Of a DNA stretch of 18,083 nucleotides, positions 12,751-18,083 are shown piece by piece. This stretch comes from DASYYE01 sp035946955. GTDB lineage: Bacteria > Actinomycetota > Actinomycetes > Streptosporangiales > Streptosporangiaceae. The notes beneath the pieces are model-generated. The model made no database searches. It saw nothing but the letters and a program-made list of their open reading frames with translations, and was not told the DNA's origin. The translations under genes were made by a program, and so were the position numbers. Location of the stretch: assembly GCA_035946955.1 (NCBI GenBank), contig DASYYE010000090.1:1-18083 (forward strand), read 5' to 3'. The first letter of the stretch is position 1. Each line of letters opens with the position of its first letter.

Positions 12751-13128
12751 ATGGCCAGCGTGCTGGTTGTCGATGACGACCCCGATGTCTGTGACCTTGT
12801 GACATACAAGCTGGAGCAGTCGGGTTTCGCTGTCCGGCGGGCATCGGATGGGGATGCGGCACTGCGCGAGGTGGCGGCCGAGGTTCCGGACCTGGTCCTG
12901 CTGGACATCATGATGCCCGGCATGACCGGCCTGGAGGTCCTCCAGAGATTGCGGGCCGACGCGACCACCGCAGGGCTGCCGGTCATCTTGCTCAGCGCCA
13001 AGGCCCAGGAGAGTGACGTCGAACGAGGTTTCGAGCTGGGCGCGGACGACTACGTCGTCAAGCCGTTCAGCCCACGCGAACTTGCCCGGCGGGTCAGTGC
13101 GGTGATGGCCCGGAGGCAGTCGGCGTGA
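12751..13128 (+). CDS. stand-alone response-regulator receiver domain protein
   Basis: A 125-residue protein made only of a CheY-like receiver domain. Acidic pocket Asp8-Asp9 (VVDDDPDV), phosphoacceptor Asp52 (LLDIMMPGMTG), switch Ser82 (LLSAKA) and Lys104 (YVVKPFSPREL) are all present, so phosphorylation should work. There is no output domain, so it must act by protein contact or as a phosphorelay shuttle. No histidine kinase is visible nearby. The ATG at 12751 has a good GTGAGGTGG site. An ECF sigma gene begins about 210 nt downstream on the same strand, so the receiver might belong to the same regulatory unit. Confidence 0.92.
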   Translation: MASVLVVDDDPDVCDLVTYKLEQSGFAVRRASDGDAALREVAAEVPDLVLLDIMMPGMTGLEVLQRLRADATTAGLPVILLSAKAQESDVERGFELGADDYVVKPFSPRELARRVSAVMARRQSA

Positions 13129-13247
13129 CCTTCAGAGAGGTTCTGGCCAACCGCGGCGCCGCATCGCTGGCCGGTACGGGGGACCGGGGTGCCGTTGTGT
13201 ATGGGCTGGAAGGGAACAGCACAGTCGGCGTGGGGGCGGGAAGGTAG
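13125..13247 (+). CDS. possible 40-residue small protein
   Basis: A GTG overlaps the receiver stop in the sequence GTGA, the overlap type used for coupled translation in this window. The frame VTFREVLANRGAASLAG continues to a TAG at 13247. It has no recognisable domain, no membrane segment and no homologue I know. It could equally be chance, because high-GC DNA has few stops. Low confidence. Confidence 0.22.
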   Translation: MTFREVLANRGAASLAGTGDRGAVVYGLEGNSTVGVGAGR

Positions 13248-13337
13248 GCACAGCCCGGCGATGGCCTTAGGGCATCGGAGCCGAGGGGCCCGGCAGGGCT
13301 CCCGGCGGAAGCGCTCCAGCGTTGTCGCTGGGGTGAC

Positions 13338-13919
13338 GTGTCGGCCGCGGTGGGTACCCGTGCGGTGATCGGCGACGACTTCGTGACAGTCGTCAATGCA
13401 GCGCGTGAGGGCGAAGAGGCCGCGTTCTCACGCTTGTGGCGGGACGCCAATCCGGCCTTGTTGCGTTACCTGCGGCTGATCGCGCCACACGTGGCCGAGG
13501 ACATCGCGGCCGAGACCTGGGTGCAGGTCGTCCGGGGCCTGCCCAGGTTCACCGGTGATGAACGGGCCTGGCGGGCCTGGCTGTTCACGACCGCCCGCCG
13601 TCGCGTGATCGACGAGAGCAGGCGCATGTCGCGGCGGCCGCAGTCGCCATTGGACGAGGTGCCGCCGGCCAGCCTCCCCCGCACCGCTGACGCGGCCGAC
13701 GTGGCCGTCGAGCACATGTCCACACAGGCGGCCCTCTCGCTGCTCGCGGGACTGCCAGAGTTGCAGGCCGAGGTCATCCTGCTGCGTGTGGTGGCGGGCC
13801 TGGACACGGACACAGTGTCGCGACTGGTGGGGCGCAGCCCCGGCGCTGTCCGGGTAGCCTCCCACCGGGGCCTTAAACGGCTGGCCGAGATCGTGGCCGA
13901 GGCGGGTGTAACACTGTGA
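13338..13919 (+). CDS. ECF RNA polymerase sigma factor
   Basis: A 193-residue group 4 sigma factor starting at GTG 13338 (VSAAVGTRAVIGDDFV). Region 2 is about 25-100 (AFSRLWRDANPALLRYLRLIAPHVAEDIAAETWVQVV, then ERAWRAWLFTTARRRVIDESRR). A Pro-rich linker covers 101-120. Region 4 is about 133-186 (LSLLAGLPELQAEVILLRVVAGLDTDTVSRLVGRSPGAVRVASHRGLKRL). The GRSPGAVRVASHRGLKRL helix is the -35 binding element. The stop codon overlaps the next gene's GTG (GTGA), so a membrane protein with probable anti-sigma function is translated from the same message. It does not closely resemble the other sigma gene at 9818-10312, so it is not a local duplication. Confidence 0.93.
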   Translation: MSAAVGTRAVIGDDFVTVVNAAREGEEAAFSRLWRDANPALLRYLRLIAPHVAEDIAAETWVQVVRGLPRFTGDERAWRAWLFTTARRRVIDESRRMSRRPQSPLDEVPPASLPRTADAADVAVEHMSTQAALSLLAGLPELQAEVILLRVVAGLDTDTVSRLVGRSPGAVRVASHRGLKRLAEIVAEAGVTL

Positions 13920-14983
13920 GTGGGCGGGGCGTTCCGCATGGTGAGATGCCTGATTCCCCGCTGCCAGGACGGCCGGACTCCTCGGCAGCCGAGGAGCTGG
14001 GTCTGGGCTCCCTGCTCGGAGAAGCTGACCTGCGGGACAGCGGCGCGGCCGTGGCGGACGTGCTGCGTGCCCTGCGCGGCGGCCCCAGTCATGATGAGCT
14101 GGCTGGCGAGAGTGCCGCACTGGCCGTTTTCCGGGAGCAGCTCGGCTTGGCGGCCGCCCCGGAGCGCCGGGGCATGGCCGAGACGCTGGCCACCTCCTGG
14201 CTTGCGCGGCGCTGGCCTGTCCGGTACTGGGCCGCCCGCTACTGGAGCCCCAGCGGTGGCAGCCTGGCCCATGGCGGCCGGTTTCGGGGTGCCCATGGGG
14301 GCCGGGTGCCTGCGCGGCGCCCGCGGGCCCGGACCGCCGGGGTGGTGATCGCCGCCGCCGGGGCACTGACCGTCCTGAGCGTGGTGATGTACCGGGGAGC
14401 CCTGCCCGCGCCCATCCAGAGCTTCGCCCACGATGCGTTCGGCGCACCGTCGCCGTCCTCCGGTCTGCCGGCAGGGGCGCACCCGGCCGGGAGGGGGATA
14501 CCGGTGGGTGGTGGCCACCACCACGCCGCACCGCCTCCGCCGCCAGCTCACGCCAACCCCGCGGCCGTGGCACTGTGCGAGGAGCGTTCAGGAGCCCGCC
14601 CGCACGTCTCGGCCAGGCAGCGGGCCGCGGCAATGCGCCACCTGGCGAAACTGGCGGGCGGTCGCCGCCAGGTGGCTGCCTACTGCGTGAGGATCCTCAG
14701 CCACGCGAGCGGCACGCCCACCCCGTCACCGACTCCCTCGCCCACGGGACCACCCGCATGCCATGGGCACGGCCACGGCCCGCCCGGGTGCGGCCCGCCG
14801 CCCCACCAGGGGCCGCCACCGTGTCATGGGCACGGTCATGGCCACGGCCCACCTCAGTGCGGCCATGGCAGCGGCGGAAGCGGGAACGGCCAAGGCAACG
14901 GCAACGGGAACGGCCAGGGCAACGGGAACGGCCAGGCCACCCCGGCTCCGTCGCCGTCCACCCTGACGGCGTCACCGCATTGA
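13916..14983 (+). CDS. single-pass membrane protein with His/Cys-rich exterior, putative anti-sigma/metal sensor
   Basis: A 355-residue protein coupled to the sigma gene by a 4-nt GTGA overlap. Residues 1-139 are cytoplasmic. A helical part (AAVADVLRALRGGPSHDELAGESAALAVFREQL, about 44-76) could bind sigma, but there is no zinc anti-sigma motif. One membrane segment is at about 141-159. Outside, HHH is at 201-203, and a conserved-looking domain with Cys221 and Cys257 covers 213-262. Then two histidine arrays bracketed by cysteine follow: CHGHGHGPPGC (282-292) and CHGHGHGHGPPQC (303-315). A Gly/Asn/Gln tail (321-340) and a Thr/Pro/Ser end complete it. The His/Cys arrays look like a binding site for Ni, Zn, Cu or Co. 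A regulator sensing extracytoplasmic metal is the simplest reading. The 3' end overlaps the dehydratase gene by 12 bp. Confidence 0.85.
   Translation: MSGRGVPHGEMPDSPLPGRPDSSAAEELGLGSLLGEADLRDSGAAVADVLRALRGGPSHDELAGESAALAVFREQLGLAAAPERRGMAETLATSWLARRWPVRYWAARYWSPSGGSLAHGGRFRGAHGGRVPARRPRARTAGVVIAAAGALTVLSVVMYRGALPAPIQSFAHDAFGAPSPSSGLPAGAHPAGRGIPVGGGHHHAAPPPPPAHANPAAVALCEERSGARPHVSARQRAAAMRHLAKLAGGRRQVAAYCVRILSHASGTPTPSPTPSPTGPPACHGHGHGPPGCGPPPHQGPPPCHGHGHGHGPPQCGHGSGGSGNGQGNGNGNGQGNGNGQATPAPSPSTLTASPH
14759..14866 (+). repeat. tandem His-Gly / Pro-Pro-Cys coding repeats
   Basis: Two diverged units encode C-H-G-H-G-H-G(-H-G)-P-P-x-C, separated by GPPPHQGPP and followed by GHG. The CATGGGCACGG-type units vary in length between the two blocks, as expected from slippage. 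Seven His occur between the bracketing cysteines of the two arrays, plus His297 and His317. Confidence 0.8.
14879..14935 (+). repeat. GGCAACGG-type short tandem repeat (Gly-Asn-Gly-Gln tail)
   Basis: Short units of GGCAACGG, GGGAACGG and CAAGGC or CAGGGC repeat in frame and encode GNGQGNGNGNGQGNGNGQ, residues 323-340 of the membrane protein. This low-complexity track probably forms a flexible surface tail and is prone to length change. Confidence 0.75.
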
Positions 14984-15988
14984 GGTCCGGGCGGCCAACC
15001 GCTCTGCGTGGACCTGGGACTGCAGGCTGAAGTCCACCGAGGTCGTGTTGGCACCGCTGACCACGACGGCCAGCCCCACACCGGCAGGGGCAGCGAAACG
15101 GCCGGACAGCACGGCGGCCAGCGCCGCGCACCCCCCGGGTTCCGCGACCAGGCGCAGCTTGTCCCAGAGCAGACGCTGGGCACCCCGGATCGCCTCCTCA
15201 CTCACCAGCGCCGCCTGCGCGCCATAGTGGCTCAGCACGCCGAACGTCAGCGCGCCGATCTGCCTCGGTGCCAGTGAGTCCATCGCGATGCCGCCGGCCG
15301 GCGCGTCCACCGGCTGCCCCGCCCGCAGGGCATACGTGAGCGTGGGCGCTTCCTCCGGTTCGGCGCCGACCACGGTGGCGCGTCCGCCGTACCAGGCAGC
15401 GATCCCCCCGAGCAGGCCACCGCCGCCGACCGCAGCCACCACGCACGACACCTCCGGGGCCTGGACCGCGAGTTCCGCCGCGACCGTGCCCGTGCCCAGC
15501 ATGGTCTCGGGCTGGTCGAACGCGTGCACCTCCAGAGCACCTGCCTCCGCCGCCCACTTACGGCTGGCCGTCAGCGCCTCGTCGTAGGACTCCCCGCCGA
15601 TGACCAGGTCAGCGCCGTAGGCCCGGATCCGCGCGGTCTTGGCTGGGGAGGAGACGCGCGGGACGAAGACTCGTGCGGGGATGCCCAGGGCATGGGCCGC
15701 ATAGGCGACCGCAGCCCCATGGTTACCGCCGGAGGCCGCCACAACGCCTGCTTCCGGGACGGGGCGCAGCAGCAGGTTCGCGAATGCCCCGCGCACCTTG
15801 AACGACCCGGTGTGCTGCAGGTGCTCGAGTTTGAGCACCAGCCCGCCACCCGCCAGCCCGAAGTCAGCGAGGTCCACGGCCACCACGGGTGTCTGGCGCA
15901 CATGGGGCCGCAGCAGCGGCTCGACGCAGCGGATGGTTTCCTGGGTGACCTGCGAGGTGACGTCGTTCGCTGGAATGCCCGCATTCAT
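14972..15988 (-). CDS. PLP-dependent threonine/serine dehydratase-like enzyme
   Basis: A 338-residue fold-type II PLP enzyme. The Schiff-base lysine is Lys64 in HTGSFKVRGA. SGGNH at 86-90 is the Asn loop over the cofactor, and GGGGLLGG at 188-195 holds the PLP phosphate. SGANTT near the C-terminus contacts the pyridine ring. There is no ACT regulatory domain, so it looks like a catabolic or unregulated threonine/serine dehydratase, or a related racemase/ammonia-lyase; substrate is not certain. Product 2-oxobutyrate would lead to propionyl-CoA and so to the methylmalonyl-CoA enzymes nearby (inference). The start ATG 15988 (MNAGIPANDV) has no good ribosome site; ATG 16027 is an alternative adding 13 residues. 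Its end overlaps the His-rich membrane protein gene by 12 bp, tail to tail. Confidence 0.88.
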   Translation of the reverse strand: MNAGIPANDVTSQVTQETIRCVEPLLRPHVRQTPVVAVDLADFGLAGGGLVLKLEHLQHTGSFKVRGAFANLLLRPVPEAGVVAASGGNHGAAVAYAAHALGIPARVFVPRVSSPAKTARIRAYGADLVIGGESYDEALTASRKWAAEAGALEVHAFDQPETMLGTGTVAAELAVQAPEVSCVVAAVGGGGLLGGIAAWYGGRATVVGAEPEEAPTLTYALRAGQPVDAPAGGIAMDSLAPRQIGALTFGVLSHYGAQAALVSEEAIRGAQRLLWDKLRLVAEPGGCAALAAVLSGRFAAPAGVGLAVVVSGANTTSVDFSLQSQVHAERLAARTSMR

Positions 15989-16085
15989 AGGTTCATGCAA
16001 CCATCCGGCACGGACAGGCAGGGCCATCTGTCACAGGCTGTCCGGGTCCAGCCCACCTCTTGGACGGGCCTAGTAACGTGAGGCC

Positions 16086-16565
16086 ATGCCCGGACCGGCT
16101 GAGCCCGCGCGGATGTCCCCATCCCCCCGGCTGTGGAGCATGCGACGTGCTCAAGTGGCCACGGCCGGTCTGGTGGCCGCCCTGGCGCTGGGCGCGGCCG
16201 CTGGGGCGAGCCTCGGCTGGGCGGCCGGTGTGGGCGCGGTGGCTGTGGTCGCCGTCGCCACGGCCGCGACCCTGCAGTTCGTGCGCAGGAGGGTCAGTTC
16301 GTGGGCCTACCAGGAACGCGACGAGGACCTCATCGTGGAGCGCGGGGTCATGGTCCAGCGCCTCTCGGTGGTCCCTTATGGGCGGATGCAGTTCGTCGAC
16401 GTGACCGCCGGGCCCATCGACCGCGTGTTCCACCTGGCCACGGTGCGGCTGCACACTGCGGCGGCGGCCAGTGACGCGCGTATCCCGGGGCTGGAACGCG
16501 AAGAGGCCGCGCGGCTGCGGGACCGGCTGGCGGCACTGGGTGAAGCAAAGGCCGCTGGCCTGTGA
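16086..16565 (+). CDS. bacterial PH-domain membrane protein (YdbS-like)
   Basis: A 159-residue protein starting at ATG 16086, with GTGAGG close upstream; ATG 16113 is a possible shorter start. Two adjacent membrane segments lie at about 22-42 and 45-66. A bPH2 domain (Pfam PF03703 type) follows at 68-150: AYQERDEDLIVERGVMVQRLSVVPYGRMQFVDVTAGPIDRVFHLATVRLHTA. The 'RGxxxxxxxxVPYxRxQ.VDV..GPxxRxFxLxxVxxxTA' pattern is diagnostic. The partner gene with more such domains follows after the structured repeat, the same order as ydbS-ydbT in Bacillus, where the pair belongs to the SigW envelope-stress regulon and protects against certain antimicrobial peptides. That role is not shown here. Confidence 0.9.
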   Translation: MPGPAEPARMSPSPRLWSMRRAQVATAGLVAALALGAAAGASLGWAAGVGAVAVVAVATAATLQFVRRRVSSWAYQERDEDLIVERGVMVQRLSVVPYGRMQFVDVTAGPIDRVFHLATVRLHTAAAASDARIPGLEREEAARLRDRLAALGEAKAAGL

Positions 16566-16676
16566 GCGAGCGGGAGGGGCGCGGCGCCGCCTGGACTGAG
16601 GAGCGAGGAGCGAGCGGAGCGAGTGTAGGAGCGAGGAGGGAAGGCGGTGCCTCCAGGCGCCCCGGACGCGAGCGGG
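16561..16676 (+). repeat. structured dispersed repeat, copy 3
   Basis: Third copy; it begins within the stop codon of the YdbS-like gene and ends 7 nt before the next gene's GTG. GCG (16570-16572) pairs with CGC (16667-16669), where the other copies have GCC/GGC. GGGGCGC (16576-16582) pairs with GCGCCCC (16657-16663). The bulge is TCCAG (16652-16656). GGCGCCGCC (16583-16591) pairs with GGCGGTGCC (16643-16651), with one G·T wobble. The apical loop is 16592-16642, again exactly 51 nt. GA dinucleotides at 16568-16569 and 16670-16671 face each other as in the other copies. Confidence 0.9.
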
Positions 16677-16683
16677 GTGCAGG

Positions 16684-18083
16684 GTGAGCGGGGGGCCGGA
16701 GGCGGCGGCAGCAGACCACGCCGGCGCTTGGCACCGGCTGCACCCGCTGTCCCCGCTGATCCGCTCCGGGCGCCGCGTCCTGGCCCTGCTCGTGCTGGCC
16801 GGGTTCGGCACCACCGGCATGGTCGGGCAGGGTGGCGGGCCACACTGGTATGACCTGGCGATCGTCGGGGCCGCGGTGGTCGCCGCGGTCGTCGAGTGGC
16901 TGGTGACCCGCTGGACACTGGACGGGTCGACCCTGCGCATCGAGACCGGCCTGCTCCGCCGGGACTCACGCCAGCTCCCGGTGGCACGCATCCAGGCCGT
17001 CGACGTCGTCCGGCCCTTTGCCGCGCGCATGCTGGGCCTGGCCGAGCTGCGGGTCCGGCTGGCCGGCTCCAGCCACGCCGACGGCAGGCTCGCCTACCTC
17101 ACCGAACCGGCGGCCGAGCAACTCCGGGCACGCCTGCTCGCTGCCCACCACGGTCTCGACCCGGCCACGCCGGAGCCCGGCGAACAGGTGGTGACCACGG
17201 TCCCCACCGGCCGCCTCATCGGCTCCGTGGTGCTGCCCGCCATCCCGCTCGCTGTTGCCGCCGCGGCCGCCGGGGTCGTGCTGGCGCTGGTCTCCCCGGC
17301 CGGGCTGGCCGCGGTCGCCGTCCCGCTCGGGTGGTGGCTGATCGGCTTCACCACCGTGACCTGGCGCCGCGTGTCCAGTCAGTACGGCTTCACCGTGGCG
17401 GCCTCTCCGGATGGGATCCGCATCCGGCGCGGACTGCTCGGCACCGTGGCCGAGACCATTCCGATGCAGCGGGTCCAGGCGGTCCGCATGATCCAGCCCC
17501 TGCTGTGGCGTCCGTGGTCCTGGTGCCGTCTGGAGGTCGACGTGGCCGGCCACCCGGGACCAGAGCGGGAGGAGGGTGTCAGCGAAGCCCGTAAGGCCCT
17601 GCTGGCTGTCGGCCGCCCGGAGGAGGCATACCGCCTCGTCCGGCTGGCTGTCGGGGCGGAGACGCCGGCGCTGACCCGCCCGCCCCTGCGTGCGCGGTGG
17701 CGGGCGCCACTGTCGTACCACTTCCTGGCGGCCGGCCACTCCGGCGACCTCGCGGTGGCGGTGACGGGCAGGGTCCGCCGGGTGACCATCTGGATGCCGC
17801 TGGCCAAGGCACAGAGCGTGCGTTACGTCCAGGGACCGCTCCAGCGGTTCCTCGGACTGGCCACGGTCCACCTGGACGCCGCAGGCAGCCACGTCCACGC
17901 GGTGTTCGCGGAGCGCACGCAGCAAGAAGCAGCAGGCCTCGTCAGCGAACTGGCCGCGCTCAGCCGCAGCGCCCGCCAGCAGGGCCGCCCTCCCGCTCCG
18001 CCGCCCCCGTCCGGACCACTCACGAACAGGCCGGTGCCGCTGGACGGACAGCTGCTGGACGACGGGCCGCCCCTGGACGGACA
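16684..18083 (+). CDS. bacterial PH-domain membrane protein (YdbT-like), partial
   Basis: The frame is open from GTG 16684 to the right edge (466 codons plus 2 nt), so the C-terminus is missing. Membrane segments lie at about 31-50, 55-74, 178-202 and 205-224. Three bPH2-type segments alternate with them: 75-155 (TLRIETGLLRRDSRQLPVARIQAVDVVRPF), 230-300 (IRIRRGLLGTVAETIPMQRVQAVRMIQP) and about 365-440 (VTIWMPLAKAQSVRYVQGPLQRFLGLATVHLD). This layout is that of YdbT. A Pro-rich, then DG-containing repeat-like tail (LDGQLLDDGPPLDG) is emerging at the window end. The start codon lies 7 nt after the structured repeat, and no other ATG, GTG or TTG is available in frame upstream before a stop at 16597. 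No strong ribosome site is visible other than purines donated by the repeat. Confidence 0.88.
   Translation, partial: MSGGPEAAAADHAGAWHRLHPLSPLIRSGRRVLALLVLAGFGTTGMVGQGGGPHWYDLAIVGAAVVAAVVEWLVTRWTLDGSTLRIETGLLRRDSRQLPVARIQAVDVVRPFAARMLGLAELRVRLAGSSHADGRLAYLTEPAAEQLRARLLAAHHGLDPATPEPGEQVVTTVPTGRLIGSVVLPAIPLAVAAAAAGVVLALVSPAGLAAVAVPLGWWLIGFTTVTWRRVSSQYGFTVAASPDGIRIRRGLLGTVAETIPMQRVQAVRMIQPLLWRPWSWCRLEVDVAGHPGPEREEGVSEARKALLAVGRPEEAYRLVRLAVGAETPALTRPPLRARWRAPLSYHFLAAGHSGDLAVAVTGRVRRVTIWMPLAKAQSVRYVQGPLQRFLGLATVHLDAAGSHVHAVFAERTQQEAAGLVSELAALSRSARQQGRPPAPPPPSGPLTNRPVPLDGQLLDDGPPLDG

Noticed and set aside
1..18083. tRNA genes, CRISPR arrays, prophage, toxin-antitoxin or biosynthetic cluster genes
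   Set aside because: I looked for cloverleaf arms, regularly spaced repeats and hallmark proteins on both strands and saw none.

Overview
The window reads as chromosome from a high-GC Gram-positive actinomycete. GC is high and codon third positions are almost all G or C. GTG and TTG starts are common, and several genes overlap by GTGA or by 8 nt. The gene set (Scy/FilP-like coiled-coil protein, methylmalonyl-CoA epimerase, thiolase, MeaB, MarR, isobutyryl-CoA mutase) resembles, from memory, a Streptomyces chromosomal neighbourhood. A Streptomyces or Streptosporangiales-type actinomycete is likely; genus cannot be named. I see no tRNA, rRNA, CRISPR array, transposase or phage gene.

Layout. 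1-973 (minus): the N-terminal part of a Tat-exported phosphoesterase (cut by the left edge) and a YciI/DGPF protein. 1251-3288 (plus): a small Cys/His protein, an alpha/beta hydrolase and an SDR oxidoreductase, ending at a strong palindromic terminator. 3349-5440 (minus): a DivIVA/FilP/Scy-like polar coiled-coil protein and methylmalonyl-CoA epimerase. 5575-8468 (plus): acetyl-CoA acetyltransferase, MeaB GTPase and a MarR regulator. 8428-10312 (minus): an ECF sigma factor and a membrane-anchored Asp-box (BNR) protein. 10757-12439 (plus): the large subunit of a B12 mutase whose active-site residues point to isobutyryl-CoA mutase rather than methylmalonyl-CoA mutase, with an 18-bp perfect palindrome in its promoter region. 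12751-14983 (plus): a lone receiver domain, a second ECF sigma factor and a membrane protein with a His/Cys-rich exterior. 14972-15988 (minus): a threonine/serine dehydratase-like enzyme. 16086-end (plus): two bacterial PH-domain (YdbS/YdbT-like) membrane proteins, the second cut by the right edge.

How the genes fit together. Epimerase, thiolase, MeaB and the acyl-CoA mutase form a short-chain and branched acyl-CoA cluster. MeaB is the chaperone GTPase for B12 mutases, the epimerase prepares (R)-methylmalonyl-CoA, and the dehydratase could feed 2-oxobutyrate towards propionyl-CoA (inference). The two ECF sigma genes are each translationally overlapped with a single-pass membrane protein, which suggests two cell-surface signalling modules.

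The most unusual element is a 111-116 bp repeat present three times (1657-1769, 6824-6937, 16561-16676). Each copy lies between two co-directional genes and in the same orientation as transcription. Each can fold into the same long stem with a 51-nt purine-rich apical loop. The copies carry compensatory base-pair changes, which argues that the folded form is maintained. In the meaB copy the repeat is read in frame and appears to supply the N-terminus of MeaB.
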